From: Metabacillus sp. B2-18
GTDB taxonomy: Bacteria; Bacillota; Bacilli; Bacillales; Bacillaceae
Assembly: GCF_021117275.1 (NCBI RefSeq)
Contig: NZ_CP088245.1
Location: 2,579,501 to 2,643,500 of the forward strand
Direction of reading: 5' to 3'
Length of the DNA stretch: 64,000 nt
Shown here: piece by piece, positions 35,802 to 44,211 of the stretch
How positions within the stretch are numbered: position 1 is the first letter of the stretch
Layout of the letters: each line of letters starts with the position of its first letter
The notes under the pieces: model-generated
Database searches by the model: none
The model's input: the letters and a program-made list of their open reading frames with translations, nothing else
Told to the model about the DNA's origin: nothing
Program-made: the position numbers and the translations under genes

Positions 35802-36233
35802 CTACTTATTACCTTCTATAGAGTTGTTAATCATTTTTGATATCAAATTTTGCATATCAACTAATTTTTCTTCAGGTATTCCATTAATAACCGTATTATT
35901 GGTTTTTCTAAGAACTGGTACAACTAAACTCTCAAGGTGCTTCCCCTCTTTTGTTAAATAAACTTTAAAGGTTCTTTTGTCTGAAGGATCATCTTCTCTT
36001 ATGATGTATCCTTTCTTTTCTAAACTAACAATCATTCGTGCAATGTTAGCTTTGTCTTTATTAAGTTCTGTAGATAATTCGTTTGGATAAATTCCATTTT
36101 TCTTCCACAGCATCATCATGATTAAAGTTTGTTCTGGTGCGAGATTAAATGGTTCTAACTGTTTCTTTACATAACTTGAAATGCTTAAATGTGCATTGCG
36201 CACAAAAATCCCAATATGGTCATCTAAATTCAA
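35802..36233 (-). CDS. MarR-family regulator
   Basis: The winged helix-turn-helix is clear: 'APEQTLIMMMLWKKNGIYPNELSTELNKDKANIARMIVSLEKKGYIIREDDPSDKRTFKVYLTKEG'. The start is TTG 36233 (MNLDDHIGIF), about 10 bases after AGGAGG; the longer frame to 36284 runs through the operator palindrome. The product is about 143 residues. A perfect 20-bp palindrome lies upstream, consistent with autoregulation and control of the menA-like gene. Confidence 0.9.
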   Translation of the reverse strand: MNLDDHIGIFVRNAHLSISSYVKKQLEPFNLAPEQTLIMMMLWKKNGIYPNELSTELNKDKANIARMIVSLEKKGYIIREDDPSDKRTFKVYLTKEGKHLESLVVPVLRKTNNTVINGIPEEKLVDMQNLISKMINNSIEGNK

Positions 36234-36268
36234 AAAGCTTTTTCCTCCTTCAAATAAGTTGATAATAC

Positions 36269-36288
36269 AACGTTGATATATCAACGTT
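36269..36288. promoter_or_regulatory. Palindromic MarR operator
   Basis: AACGTTGATATATCAACGTT is a perfect 20-bp palindrome, about 35 bases upstream of the marR start. MarR dimers typically bind such sites near their own promoters. Confidence 0.8.
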
Positions 36289-36510
36289 AGAATAATTCAT
36301 TAGCCTTGTCAAATAGAAAATTGAAGTGATTTTAATTTTCCCCTCAAACAATCACACTATAGCGAGTGCTATTCATCAATTTGGCCTTTTTCTTAAAAAG
36401 TACTCATATGTAAAAAGGGGCTGACCCAAAAGTCTAGATTTTAGACCTTTGGGTTAGCCTTTTTTAAAAAGTGTTTTTTAAATAAAGTTAACTATAAAAA
36501 CTGGTTCGTT

Positions 36511-36631
36511 CCATTGCGCTCCAGACACTTGCTTTCCGCGGGGAGGAAGCTGAGCCTCCTCGCCTTCGCCTGCGGGGTCTCAGCCTTTCCTCTACCTCCC
36601 GCAGGAGTCAAGTGTCTTCCGCTCCATTCCA
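36511..36631. repeat. G+C-rich imperfect inverted repeat upstream of the IS1182 transposase
   Basis: The outer arms CCATTGCGCTCCAGACACTTG and AAGTGTCTTCCGCTCCATT are near complements. The interior is rich in CCGCGGGG / CCCGCAGG, GAAGCTGAGCCTCCTCG and GGGTCTCAGCC. Base composition contrasts sharply with the A+T-rich surroundings. As I recall, sequences of this type are common in Bacillaceae genomes. Confidence 0.72.
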
Positions 36632-36771
36632 CTATCCTTTTAAAATAATATTTATTTGCAACAATCTACGAAAACAACCTTTTAAAAGACAAAATTAAAA
36701 ACAAAAAAATCGCCCGATTCTGTATAATGAAGTTACCACACCACTTTATACAAGAAAGGAACGATTTTTTT

Positions 36772-38355
36772 ATGAAATATGATCATATTTCTTTCGTTAA
36801 TTATAACATGAATCAGTTAGTTCTTCCATTAGACCTTGAAATTCTCATCCCTCAAAATCATTTATCTATCATTGTTCATGAAGCTGTAGAAAAGCTAGAC
36901 GATACTTTGTTGGTTCAACCTTACAAAGGTGGTGGACGCCCATCATATCATCCAAAAATGTTACTTAAAGTCATCATTTATGCTTATACACAAAAAGTTT
37001 ACTCAGGAAGACAAATAGAGAAATTACTAACCGAAAATATCTACTTTATGTGGTTAAGTGGTAGTCAAACTCCTGATTTTCGTACGATTAATCGTTTTCG
37101 ATCGGAGCGAATGAAAGACATAATCTATCAAGTTTTCTTTTCAATTGTAGAGTTACTACGTGAAAAAGGATTAGTCAAGCTGGAGCACTATTTTGTAGAT
37201 GGGACTAAGATCGAAGCAAATGCAAATCAGTATACTTTTGTTTGGAGAAAAGCGACAGAGAAATATGAAAAAAGTTTAGATGATAAATATCGTCAACTCG
37301 CTTTACAAATTGAGCATATCCTTGAAAAAGAGGAAAAGACCGCCACTTCCATGGGGCTAGAAGAAAAGTTAAAAGAAACTCCGATTACCTCGGAACAGAT
37401 TGAACAAAGTATTAAAAAGTTAGAAAAGCATTTAGAGACAGAACCCAAAAATAAAGAGGCGAAAAAAGCTGTTCGATTATTAAAGAAAGACTACCTTCCT
37501 CGAAAAGTGAAATATGAAGAACAAAATCAACTTTTCAATGGAAGAAACAGTTTCTCGAAAACAGATAATGATGCGACCTTTATGAGAATGAAGGAAGATC
37601 ATATGCGAAATGGGCAGTTAAAACCAGGATATAATGTACAAACAGGAACAGAAGGTCAATTTATTACAGGTTTCTCTCTACATCAAAGAGCAGGTGATCC
37701 AGGCTGCTTAATCCCTCATCTTCAACACCTGGAGGAGCACGGAGTGAAACCAGAAAAAATAGTTGCCGATTCTGGTTATGGTAGTGAGGAAAACTATGAC
37801 TTTTTAGAAAGAGAAGGACGAACAGCGTACATAAAATATAATACATTTGATCAGGAACAAAAAAGAAACTGGAAAAATAAAATCGAACGTGTAGAAAATA
37901 TGGAGTACGATGAGGAACTAGATGAGTTTATATGTGCAAACAAGCAACGCCTTGTATTCCAGTATGAAACCTCAAAAACTTCTGATAATGAATATGTTTC
38001 AATTAAAAGAAAGTATTCATGTTTTGAATGTGCCGGCTGCCCTTTCCAAAAAACTTGTGCCAAAGGAAAAGAACAAAAAACAATTACAATATCACTAGAA
38101 AATCAAAGGCAACGAAAAGAGATTCGTGAACGTCTTCAGAGTGAAGAAGGACGAAAATTATATAGCCAACGAAAATGTGATGTGGAAAGTGTATTTGGAC
38201 AAATAAAACATAATCAGCAGTTCAGACGCTTTTCAATGCGTGGCCTCCAAAAAAATACGATTGAATGGGGGCCTCTTTGCGTTGCACATAACTGTAAAAA
38301 AATGCAGAAGGCAATAAAAAGAAATAAAGCAAAAGAGGATATTGGATGCCAATAA
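36772..38355 (+). CDS. IS1182-family transposase
   Basis: The product of about 527 residues has the N-terminal helix-turn-helix region (LLKVIIYAYTQKVYSGRQIEKLL) and the DDE catalytic domain: Asp in 'YFVDGTKIEANANQYTFVW', Asp in 'IVADSGYGSEENYDFL', Glu in 'KCDVESVFGQIKHNQQFRRF'. A Cys cluster (CFECAGCPFQKTCA) precedes the last motif. The frame is intact. ATG 36772 with AAGGA upstream is preferred to ATG 36727. Confidence 0.93.
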   Translation: MKYDHISFVNYNMNQLVLPLDLEILIPQNHLSIIVHEAVEKLDDTLLVQPYKGGGRPSYHPKMLLKVIIYAYTQKVYSGRQIEKLLTENIYFMWLSGSQTPDFRTINRFRSERMKDIIYQVFFSIVELLREKGLVKLEHYFVDGTKIEANANQYTFVWRKATEKYEKSLDDKYRQLALQIEHILEKEEKTATSMGLEEKLKETPITSEQIEQSIKKLEKHLETEPKNKEAKKAVRLLKKDYLPRKVKYEEQNQLFNGRNSFSKTDNDATFMRMKEDHMRNGQLKPGYNVQTGTEGQFITGFSLHQRAGDPGCLIPHLQHLEEHGVKPEKIVADSGYGSEENYDFLEREGRTAYIKYNTFDQEQKRNWKNKIERVENMEYDEELDEFICANKQRLVFQYETSKTSDNEYVSIKRKYSCFECAGCPFQKTCAKGKEQKTITISLENQRQRKEIRERLQSEEGRKLYSQRKCDVESVFGQIKHNQQFRRFSMRGLQKNTIEWGPLCVAHNCKKMQKAIKRNKAKEDIGCQ

Positions 38356-38500
38356 GGGGGAGGAATACCCCTTTTTCATTAAAAAAATCCTACTTATTTG
38401 GTTTCTATACCAAAAATAAAGAAAGGGTGCTCAAAAGGTCGTTATTTAACAACCTTTTGAGTCACCCTCTAATTCATATCTCAACTTTTGCATACATTTG

Positions 38501-38995
38501 TTAACGTAGTAACTTTTCGTTTACTCTCAATTTTTCATAATATATTGCTGATATTGTCTGTGTTACTAAAAACACAGGGAAAGAATATGAAAGTTGATAA
38601 CCTTTTTGAAATGTTATTATTTCTGTTTTCATAAACATCCATTGAAAAATAATTCCTAGTATAGCCCACCCTAGTATGTATATGATTACGGTTCTCTTAT
38701 TTATTTTTAAACCTTCATAGAAATAAAAAAACAAATATCCAAATGGAGCATAAAGTAGATAATAAATTACATCAAATACTTCGTATCTATTTGAATCACT
38801 TACTCTATAGTAGTCAAACAAGCCCCCACCAATGCTAAAGTCAAACATCATACCTAAGGTTAAACCCCAGAAAAGGCTTAATAACGTTGCCGTTTTAGTA
38901 AATTTTTTAGGTAATAAAAGGACAACTAGAATAGCAAGTAGATTGAATATAAGTAAAAAGATTTCATTTTTACCAAAACTTTCCCACAATATCAT
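38501..38995 (-). CDS. Small multi-pass membrane protein, CBO0543-like group
   Basis: The 164-residue protein has five to six hydrophobic segments. It shares the build of its neighbour at 38995-39474: an early 'LLPKKFTKTATLLS' (compare 'VIMPKKLSFMQNS'), a middle loop with Tyr/Asn, and 'DVIYYLLYAPFGYLFFY' (compare 'DIIYFLLLNIFGYLILI'). The two genes overlap by one base, so they are co-translated. They belong to the loose CBO0543-type set of this region; the role is unknown. Confidence 0.65.
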   Translation of the reverse strand: MILWESFGKNEIFLLIFNLLAILVVLLLPKKFTKTATLLSLFWGLTLGMMFDFSIGGGLFDYYRVSDSNRYEVFDVIYYLLYAPFGYLFFYFYEGLKINKRTVIIYILGWAILGIIFQWMFMKTEIITFQKGYQLSYSFPVFLVTQTISAIYYEKLRVNEKLLR

Positions 38996-39474
38996 TAATT
39001 TATCACCTCTTTGTGTTCCATTGCGTTCACACCTATTAAAATTAAATATCCAAAGATGTTTAATAAGAGGAAATAAATGATATCAAAAGCAAAATTCCAA
39101 TTCATATATTTTGTCACATTAAAGTACATCCCACCTAAAGCTAATAAAGATAAAAATGAAGTGGATAATACTAAAACGACTATAGACCTTCTAAAAGACT
39201 TGGATATCTTAAGTAAATTCATCGTAATGACTATAGTTAATGGGATAACAATACTTCTATTGATTATAAATGCAGTATAGTCCATCACCTCTGTTGAAAG
39301 CTTAATAAATTTTAATTCCTCATATATAATCCAAGACCAATTGATACTAATCATTAAAATAAGGAGAAAAACAAAAGAGTTTTGCATGAATGAAAGCTTT
39401 TTAGGCATAATCACGAAAATGAACGTTATTAACCATGAAACAAAAAAATAGAAAGCAAAAGCCATATTTATCAT
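38995..39474 (-). CDS. Small multi-pass membrane protein, CBO0543-like group
   Basis: The 159-residue product has about five hydrophobic segments, the 'MPKK' motif after the first helix and 'NWNFAFDIIYFLLLNIFGYLIL' near the end. It is paralogous in layout to the gene downstream (38501-38995), with which it shares the TTAAT junction. The pair is divergent from the pair at 39763-40712. Function is unknown. Confidence 0.65.
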   Translation of the reverse strand: MINMAFAFYFFVSWLITFIFVIMPKKLSFMQNSFVFLLILMISINWSWIIYEELKFIKLSTEVMDYTAFIINRSIVIPLTIVITMNLLKISKSFRRSIVVLVLSTSFLSLLALGGMYFNVTKYMNWNFAFDIIYFLLLNIFGYLILIGVNAMEHKEVIN

Positions 39475-39762
39475 CCTTTAACTTATATTGTTACGCTCAA
39501 AACTTACTAAGAAATTAGCATCTTAGGATTAGATTCTCCTATTTATTTGTGTACTATTGTTAACAAACTATACTTACTGCCATGATTAAAATTAAAAGTA
39601 AAAATTAGTTTTCGCATAATAGTGTGGGAAATATGTCTAACTTTTTGCAGGTGGTTTTATTGGAGAATCATAAATAAAAATTATGAGAATGAGTAGTAAC
39701 TTTTATATTAAGGTGGATGAATTTACTCATAATTTCACATAATAAATTAGAGGTGGTTTTAT

Positions 39763-40251
39763 TTGACTTTTGATTATTTTATTTTGATCTTTTTATGGAT
39801 TATATTTCCCTTTATCCTTTATAGGATGATCCCAAAAAATCGTCTACGAGAAGCCATCGCTACCTTTTTGTTTTTTCATATGTTAACTTGGTTGTTTAGT
39901 ATTGGGCTATCGTATACTAATACAATTGAATCTCCAATTAGATTCTTTAATTATGCTACAAAAATAAGCTTCACCATGGAATATTTAGTATATCCTACAT
40001 TAGCTGTAGGGTTTCAATTAAAGTTTCCTAATACATCAAATTACCCGAGAAGATTACTTCACTATTTGATATGGGTTGGGATTATTGTGTCTTTTATGTT
40101 TTTAATAGGGATGTTCACAGACATAATGAATATGAAGAAAAGTCATCTATTAATGAGCTTCTTTAATTTTATTATTGAGCTTTGGTTGTGCCGCCAATTT
40201 GTCTTATGGATACTAAATAAAAACAATATGAAGAGTGAACAAATAATATGA
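39763..40251 (+). CDS. CBO0543-like membrane protein
   Basis: The 162-residue protein has about five membrane helices. The motifs 'RMIPKNRLREAIATFLFFHMLTWLF', 'NTIESPIRFFNYATKISFTMEYLVYPTLAVGFQLKFP' and a polar end are those of CBO0543-family proteins. It begins with TTG behind GAGGTGG. It overlaps the next gene by four bases (ATGA type), and the two products are related along their full length. Confidence 0.75.
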   Translation: MTFDYFILIFLWIIFPFILYRMIPKNRLREAIATFLFFHMLTWLFSIGLSYTNTIESPIRFFNYATKISFTMEYLVYPTLAVGFQLKFPNTSNYPRRLLHYLIWVGIIVSFMFLIGMFTDIMNMKKSHLLMSFFNFIIELWLCRQFVLWILNKNNMKSEQII

Positions 40252-40712
40252 AGATTGAGCACACTATCTTATATGTGATTTATGCCTGTGCATTTATTTC
40301 GTTCGCTTTTATACCAAAAAACAAATGGAGACAAGCAAGTATTATTTTTTTGTTTCAACAGTTTATTACCTGGTTTTTAGGACTACTTGTAGTCGAATTG
40401 CACCTAATTGAATATCCAATTAGGGAACTTTCAAGTGTAAGTAAATCAAGCTTTCTTTTTGAGTTCTTAATATTCCCTATAATTAGTATTTTCTTTTGTT
40501 TATACTATCCAGACACAAGGAGCTTATGGATAAAGTTTTTATATTCTAGTGCCTATTGTACAGGAATAACCATCCCTGAAACCATATTTGAGAGGTATAC
40601 GCAGCTCATTAATTATTTAAAATGGGATTGGTATTTCACATGGTTATCCATTTACGCTACTTTATTATTATCTTGGTATTTTTATAAATGGTATTTTAAA
40701 CTTAACAAGTAA
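40248..40712 (+). CDS. CBO0543-like membrane protein
   Basis: The 154-residue protein is a close structural parallel of its upstream neighbour: 'FIPKNKWRQASIIFLFQQFITWFLGLLVVELHLIEYPIREL', 'SSFLFEFLIFPIISIFFCLYYPDT', and the Trp-rich 'LKWDWYFTWLSIYATLLLSWYFYKWYF' before the C terminus. Five membrane helices are likely. The ATGA overlap with the previous gene shows one operon. Function is unknown. Confidence 0.78.
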   Translation: MKIEHTILYVIYACAFISFAFIPKNKWRQASIIFLFQQFITWFLGLLVVELHLIEYPIRELSSVSKSSFLFEFLIFPIISIFFCLYYPDTRSLWIKFLYSSAYCTGITIPETIFERYTQLINYLKWDWYFTWLSIYATLLLSWYFYKWYFKLNK

Positions 40713-40777
40713 TAATCCTAAAGCACTGACAAAATATGAAATTCTATGTTTACCTTTTTAATTTTAGGTGAAAACTG

Positions 40778-40846
40778 ATGAAAAAATTAAAGAGGTTATA
40801 CTTAAATGTATTTATTATTAGTTGTTTGTTTTTGTCAATATTAATT
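40778..40846 (+). pseudogene. Orphan gene start cut by the IS21 element
   Basis: AGGTG lies 7 bases before ATG 40778, and 23 codons follow (MKKLKRLYLNVFIISCLFLS, then ILI). They form a basic end and a membrane helix before the frame meets the left end of IS21. The continuation may be on the other side (43388), but the joint cannot be rebuilt with certainty because no clean target duplication is visible. Confidence 0.5.
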
Positions 40847-40915
40847 TGAGCCAGAGTGATCACTTCAAAAGTGAGCCACTTTATCATTTCTAGCCCCCAT
40901 TACTGGGAGGGATTG

Positions 40916-40962
40916 GGTGTTTGGAGGTCTTGCCCCGAGGAGGGGCAAGACCTCCAAACACC
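40916..40962. terminator. Perfect 21-bp-stem hairpin after istB
   Basis: GGTGTTTGGAGGTCTTGCCCC and its exact complement surround GAGGA. It starts 17 bases after the istB stop on the minus strand. It has no T-run but is extremely stable and may block transcription across the element's end. Confidence 0.75.
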
Positions 40963-40978
40963 TCGCGTTCACTCCTGG

Positions 40979-41737
40979 TTATGCTTTAGTTTCTCCATTT
41001 TGTTTCATACTTTGTCTAAATCGATAGGATTCTCCGTTCAGTAAGTGGATGTGTGATCGATGGGTGAGTCGATCGAGAAGGGCAGCTGTCATTTTTTCAT
41101 CTCCGAAAAGACTAGTCCACTCCGTAAATTCAAGATTGGTAGTAATAATAACGCTTGCACGTTCATACCTACTTGAGAAAAATTGAAATAGGAGCTCTGA
41201 TCCAATTTTTGAAAAAGGTACATACCCTAGCTCATCTACGATGATCACATCAAATTTGAGCCACTTCTTTTCTAAAGCACCGAGTTTATGCTCGTCATTC
41301 GCCATCAGTAATTCTTCTACTAATTTAGACGCTGTAATGAACTTGGTTTTATAACCATTCTTTATCATCTCAATACCGAGTCCTGTAGCTAGATGGGTCT
41401 TTCCAGTACCACTATTTCCGAGAAAGAGAATGTTTTCCTTTTTCTCAACGAATTCACCTTTAGCTAGTGTTAAAAAACGATTTCGATTTAGACTAGGCAT
41501 TAAACTGAAATCATAGGTATCCAAGGTTTTCTGGACTGGAAAGTTTGCTTGTTTTAGTCGCCTCTGTTTTTGATTTTCATCTCTCATTTCTATCTCTACT
41601 TCAAGTAAGGCTAACAAATACTCTTCATAGCTAAGGTTACGTTCTTCAGCTTCTCTTGCGAGAGAGCGATACTGTTTGTGAATGGTAGGCATTCTAAGCT
41701 GCTTGGTTAAATGATCCACTAGTAATTCTGTTGTCAT
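40979..41737 (-). CDS. istB: IS21 helper ATPase IstB
   Basis: IstB is the AAA+ ATPase that selects target DNA and helps the IstA transposase. The 252-residue protein has Walker A 'LFLGNSGTGKTHLATGLG', Walker B 'VIIVDELGYVPF', and 'SVIITTNLEFTEW' with 'ALLDRLTHRSHIHLLNGESYR' near the end. The gene starts one base after the istA stop, as usual. It is intact. Confidence 0.95.
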   Translation of the reverse strand: MTTELLVDHLTKQLRMPTIHKQYRSLAREAEERNLSYEEYLLALLEVEIEMRDENQKQRRLKQANFPVQKTLDTYDFSLMPSLNRNRFLTLAKGEFVEKKENILFLGNSGTGKTHLATGLGIEMIKNGYKTKFITASKLVEELLMANDEHKLGALEKKWLKFDVIIVDELGYVPFSKIGSELLFQFFSSRYERASVIITTNLEFTEWTSLFGDEKMTAALLDRLTHRSHIHLLNGESYRFRQSMKQNGETKA

Positions 41738-41738
41738 C

Positions 41739-43253
41739 TTACTGACCTCCTGTTAATTGTCCATATTGAGCTACATTCGATTTTTTAACTTTATAATCTA
41801 CTAGATTAGTAGGCGTTTTCTCTTTCGAAAGGTCATGGATTTTGACGTTTGCGTTTGTCAGTTTTTGAATTATTTCATGAACCACTTCATACCTAAATAT
41901 CTGCGTTTGTTCCGCCTGTTGTAAAGCTTGCGTGAGTTTCTCCATTCCTATCTCCCGATGGAGAAGGAGTAGACGAATAAACTTTCGATCTCCTGCAGCA
42001 CCTTCTTGTTCACGCATCTTTTGATGGAAACGCCTGAACACTTCTGGTACTTTAGAAGATTGAAAGGCACGGGCATCTCTGACAGCACGTGGTTTCTTTA
42101 ATAGAGCTTCTAGATAATGATCTAAAACGGTAACCATTTGATTTCTCTCATAGGAACGAGAATGTTCCGCGATCACTTGATTTTGAGCCACAACGATCAC
42201 ACGATCCACAAAAATTTTTGCCCACACAGCTTGACCGACATAGCTACATGGAACAGAGTATTGGTTGGTATCAACGGTTATTAAAGATGTTTTATTTACT
42301 TGGCATGAAACAAGCCTACACGCCTCAAAACGGTTCTCTGGCAATGGGTGAAGCTGTTGTTTCTCCTTTTCCCACATAGCTAAAACTGTTTCTTTTGAGT
42401 AAGGTACCATTCGTCTATCAGCCTCTTGTAGGCACCATTCTGAAAGGTATTCATTTAATTCCTCTAACGATTGGACTTCTGGTTTAGGTACAAGGGCATT
42501 TCTTCTTATATAACCTACTGTCCCTTCAATGCGTCCTTTTTCGTTTCCAGATCGTACATTACAAAATTCTGCTTTGAATAAATAATGAGCCTGGAGAGCG
42601 ATAAAAGATTCTTGTTCGAGGCGATCACGCCCCTGAAGAATTTTAAGTACAGCTGTTTTTAAATTATCGAAGAGTCCTTCAGTTGGAACGCCTCCAAAAA
42701 ACTCAAACGCATGAACAAAACCATCTAAGAAAGCTTCTTGTTTTTCATTTAGATAAGCTCTTACAAATCGTAGGCGGCTTGCCGAAAGCTGAATGCAAAA
42801 GAGGTAAACACGTTGCGTTCGACCCTGTAGAATAATGTCCGCCTCTCCCCAGTCGAATTGGAATTGGTGGCCGAGTTGAAAATCAAGTGGAATGAAGACT
42901 TCCTGTAGTTTCTTTTTACGTTTGGCAACGATTTTTCGAATATTGGATGCGGAACCTTTGAAATCATACTCGTCTTCTAGTCGATTGAAGATTCTCGCAG
43001 CTGTATGTTTTTGTTTTCCCCAGCTCTTTAGATCTTCCTCAAGCCATTGATCGATAATCGGCAATACTCGCTTTGTTTCATCAGAATACTGCTTTGTACC
43101 ATAGACCTTTTGGCGTTGAATGGTTGTAGGAGCTACATTTTGTTTTAAGTATTTACTAACGGTGTTTCTTGAAATACCAAGTTTTTCTGCAATTTGTCTT
43201 TGTGATAATCCTTCAACCTCTTTTAAAAATTTGATACGATGAAATTGAGCCAT
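41739..43253 (-). CDS. istA: IS21 transposase IstA
   Basis: The product of about 504 residues has the N-terminal helix-turn-helix 'EGLSQRQIAEKLGISRNTVSKYLKQ'. The DDE catalytic domain follows: Asp in 'QFDWGEADI', Asp in 'LFDNLKTAV', Glu in 'KGRIEGTVGYIRRN'. A C-terminal beta-barrel region has 'TVDTNQYSVPCSYVG'. The start is ATG 43253 with AGGATG before it. The frame is intact, so the element may be active. Confidence 0.94.
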   Translation of the reverse strand: MAQFHRIKFLKEVEGLSQRQIAEKLGISRNTVSKYLKQNVAPTTIQRQKVYGTKQYSDETKRVLPIIDQWLEEDLKSWGKQKHTAARIFNRLEDEYDFKGSASNIRKIVAKRKKKLQEVFIPLDFQLGHQFQFDWGEADIILQGRTQRVYLFCIQLSASRLRFVRAYLNEKQEAFLDGFVHAFEFFGGVPTEGLFDNLKTAVLKILQGRDRLEQESFIALQAHYLFKAEFCNVRSGNEKGRIEGTVGYIRRNALVPKPEVQSLEELNEYLSEWCLQEADRRMVPYSKETVLAMWEKEKQQLHPLPENRFEACRLVSCQVNKTSLITVDTNQYSVPCSYVGQAVWAKIFVDRVIVVAQNQVIAEHSRSYERNQMVTVLDHYLEALLKKPRAVRDARAFQSSKVPEVFRRFHQKMREQEGAAGDRKFIRLLLLHREIGMEKLTQALQQAEQTQIFRYEVVHEIIQKLTNANVKIHDLSKEKTPTNLVDYKVKKSNVAQYGQLTGGQ

Positions 43254-43387
43254 ATTGATCATCCTTTTGTTCCTCTTCTCTGATTGATAGTTTGGTCACT
43301 TACAATCATAAAAGAGGTTAATTAAATTGGAAATCGTGTGGCTCATTTTTTATGTGATCAAACTATTGAAAAGTGGCTCAAATCTAA

Positions 43388-43897
43388 TTTATCAAATACA
43401 TTGTTGTTGTATATATCATATTTGCTTATTTCTTTGTTGATTGGAAGAACTGGAGAAAGTATTATTCAACAATTCAATTCTTTATTATTTGTAATTTGTT
43501 ATATAATTTCATTTTTTATAACCATACCCTATGGAGATACCATGCCGTAACTGTTGACTGGTTAAATCACACTCTTATCGATATTACTTTTTCTTTTTTT
43601 ATCGTACCAGTCGTTATTATTATTTACTTAAGATATTACCCTAAAGGAAAAAAGCAATACTTATATATAGGGATATGGATCGCTTACTTTACAATCATAG
43701 AATTTCTTTTCTATAAAAAAGGACTTTTTATTTACGAAAATAATTGGAACCTTTTCTGGTCCGGTGTTTTTAATTTAATACTTTTTACGATGGTCAGAAT
43801 GCATTATAAACGCCCTCTTACAGCTTTAATCGTATCAATACCTATAATTGCAATCCTATTAATTTTATTCCATCCTTCTCTAAATGATTTGAAATAA
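43388..43897 (+). pseudogene. CBO0543-like membrane protein, start lost at IS21
   Basis: The frame is open from 43388, directly after a TAA at 43385-43387. It encodes 'VDWKNWRKYYSTIQFFIICNLLYNF...', which aligns with 'GDWRNWRKYHSTI.FLWFGDLLYNF' of the protein at 62361-62876 and continues to match up to 'HYKRPLTALIVSIPIIAILLI'. The first ordinary start (TTG 43496) lies 36 codons inside this conserved part. So the true N terminus or start codon was most likely removed by the IS21 insertion 7 bases upstream. Confidence 0.75.
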
Positions 43898-43911
43898 TTG
43901 ATGGTGATTTT

Positions 43912-44007
43912 ATGGCAATTGACCAAATATCAACACCTATTTTTTTACTTTTATTGTCCACAATATATATTTTGATGTGGATTTATCTTTTTAGAAATAA
44001 AGATTGA
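43912..44007 (+). CDS. 31-residue membrane peptide
   Basis: GGTGA lies a few bases before ATG 43912. The short frame encodes a polar start (AIDQIST), one membrane helix (PIFLLLLSTIYILMWIYLF) and a charged end (RNKD). It lies 14 bases after the CBO0543-like gene and in the same direction. It could be a small membrane peptide of the cluster; no homologue is known to me. Confidence 0.45.
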   Translation: MAIDQISTPIFLLLLSTIYILMWIYLFRNKD

Positions 44008-44211
44008 TTTTCGGTTAATATTTTCTAAGTGGTTTACGAACTAATTACATATTTTTCTCACTTATGTATAACCTAAAATTATTCTTGTAAAAAAGTAGGA
44101 TTGAGATTCATCTATCAATTGCTTCGATACAAACAAGTGACTAAAAAATGTCACAGAGCTAGTTTAATTTGGGCTTACATTACTTCTGTACATAAAAGTG
44201 AGGCTAGAATA

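Larger units (their letters stand above)
36415..38470. mobile_element. IS1182-family insertion sequence
   Basis: The ends are related inverted repeats (GGGGCTGACCCAAAAG at the left; GGGTGACTCAAAAG read inward from the right). Each end carries a hairpin: 36419-36458, followed by six T, and 38424-38468. One intact transposase gene lies inside. The 5' part has a G+C-rich structured repeat at 36511-36631. No target duplication could be read with certainty. Confidence 0.88.
40847..43380. mobile_element. IS21-family insertion sequence
   Basis: The 2,534-bp element carries istA and istB in the order and orientation typical of IS21. The ends are TGAGCC (left) and GGCTCA (right), with internal copies of AGTGAGCCAC / GTGGCTCA and TGATCA as the multiple terminal repeats known for this family. 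Flanking bases are AATT on the left and AATC on the right; a perfect target duplication is not seen. It lies inside a run of CBO0543-like genes. Confidence 0.9.

Noticed and set aside
40843..43387. Target duplication of the IS21 element
   Set aside because: The flanks AATT and AATC match at three of four bases only; longer matches need shifted ends, so no duplication is claimed.
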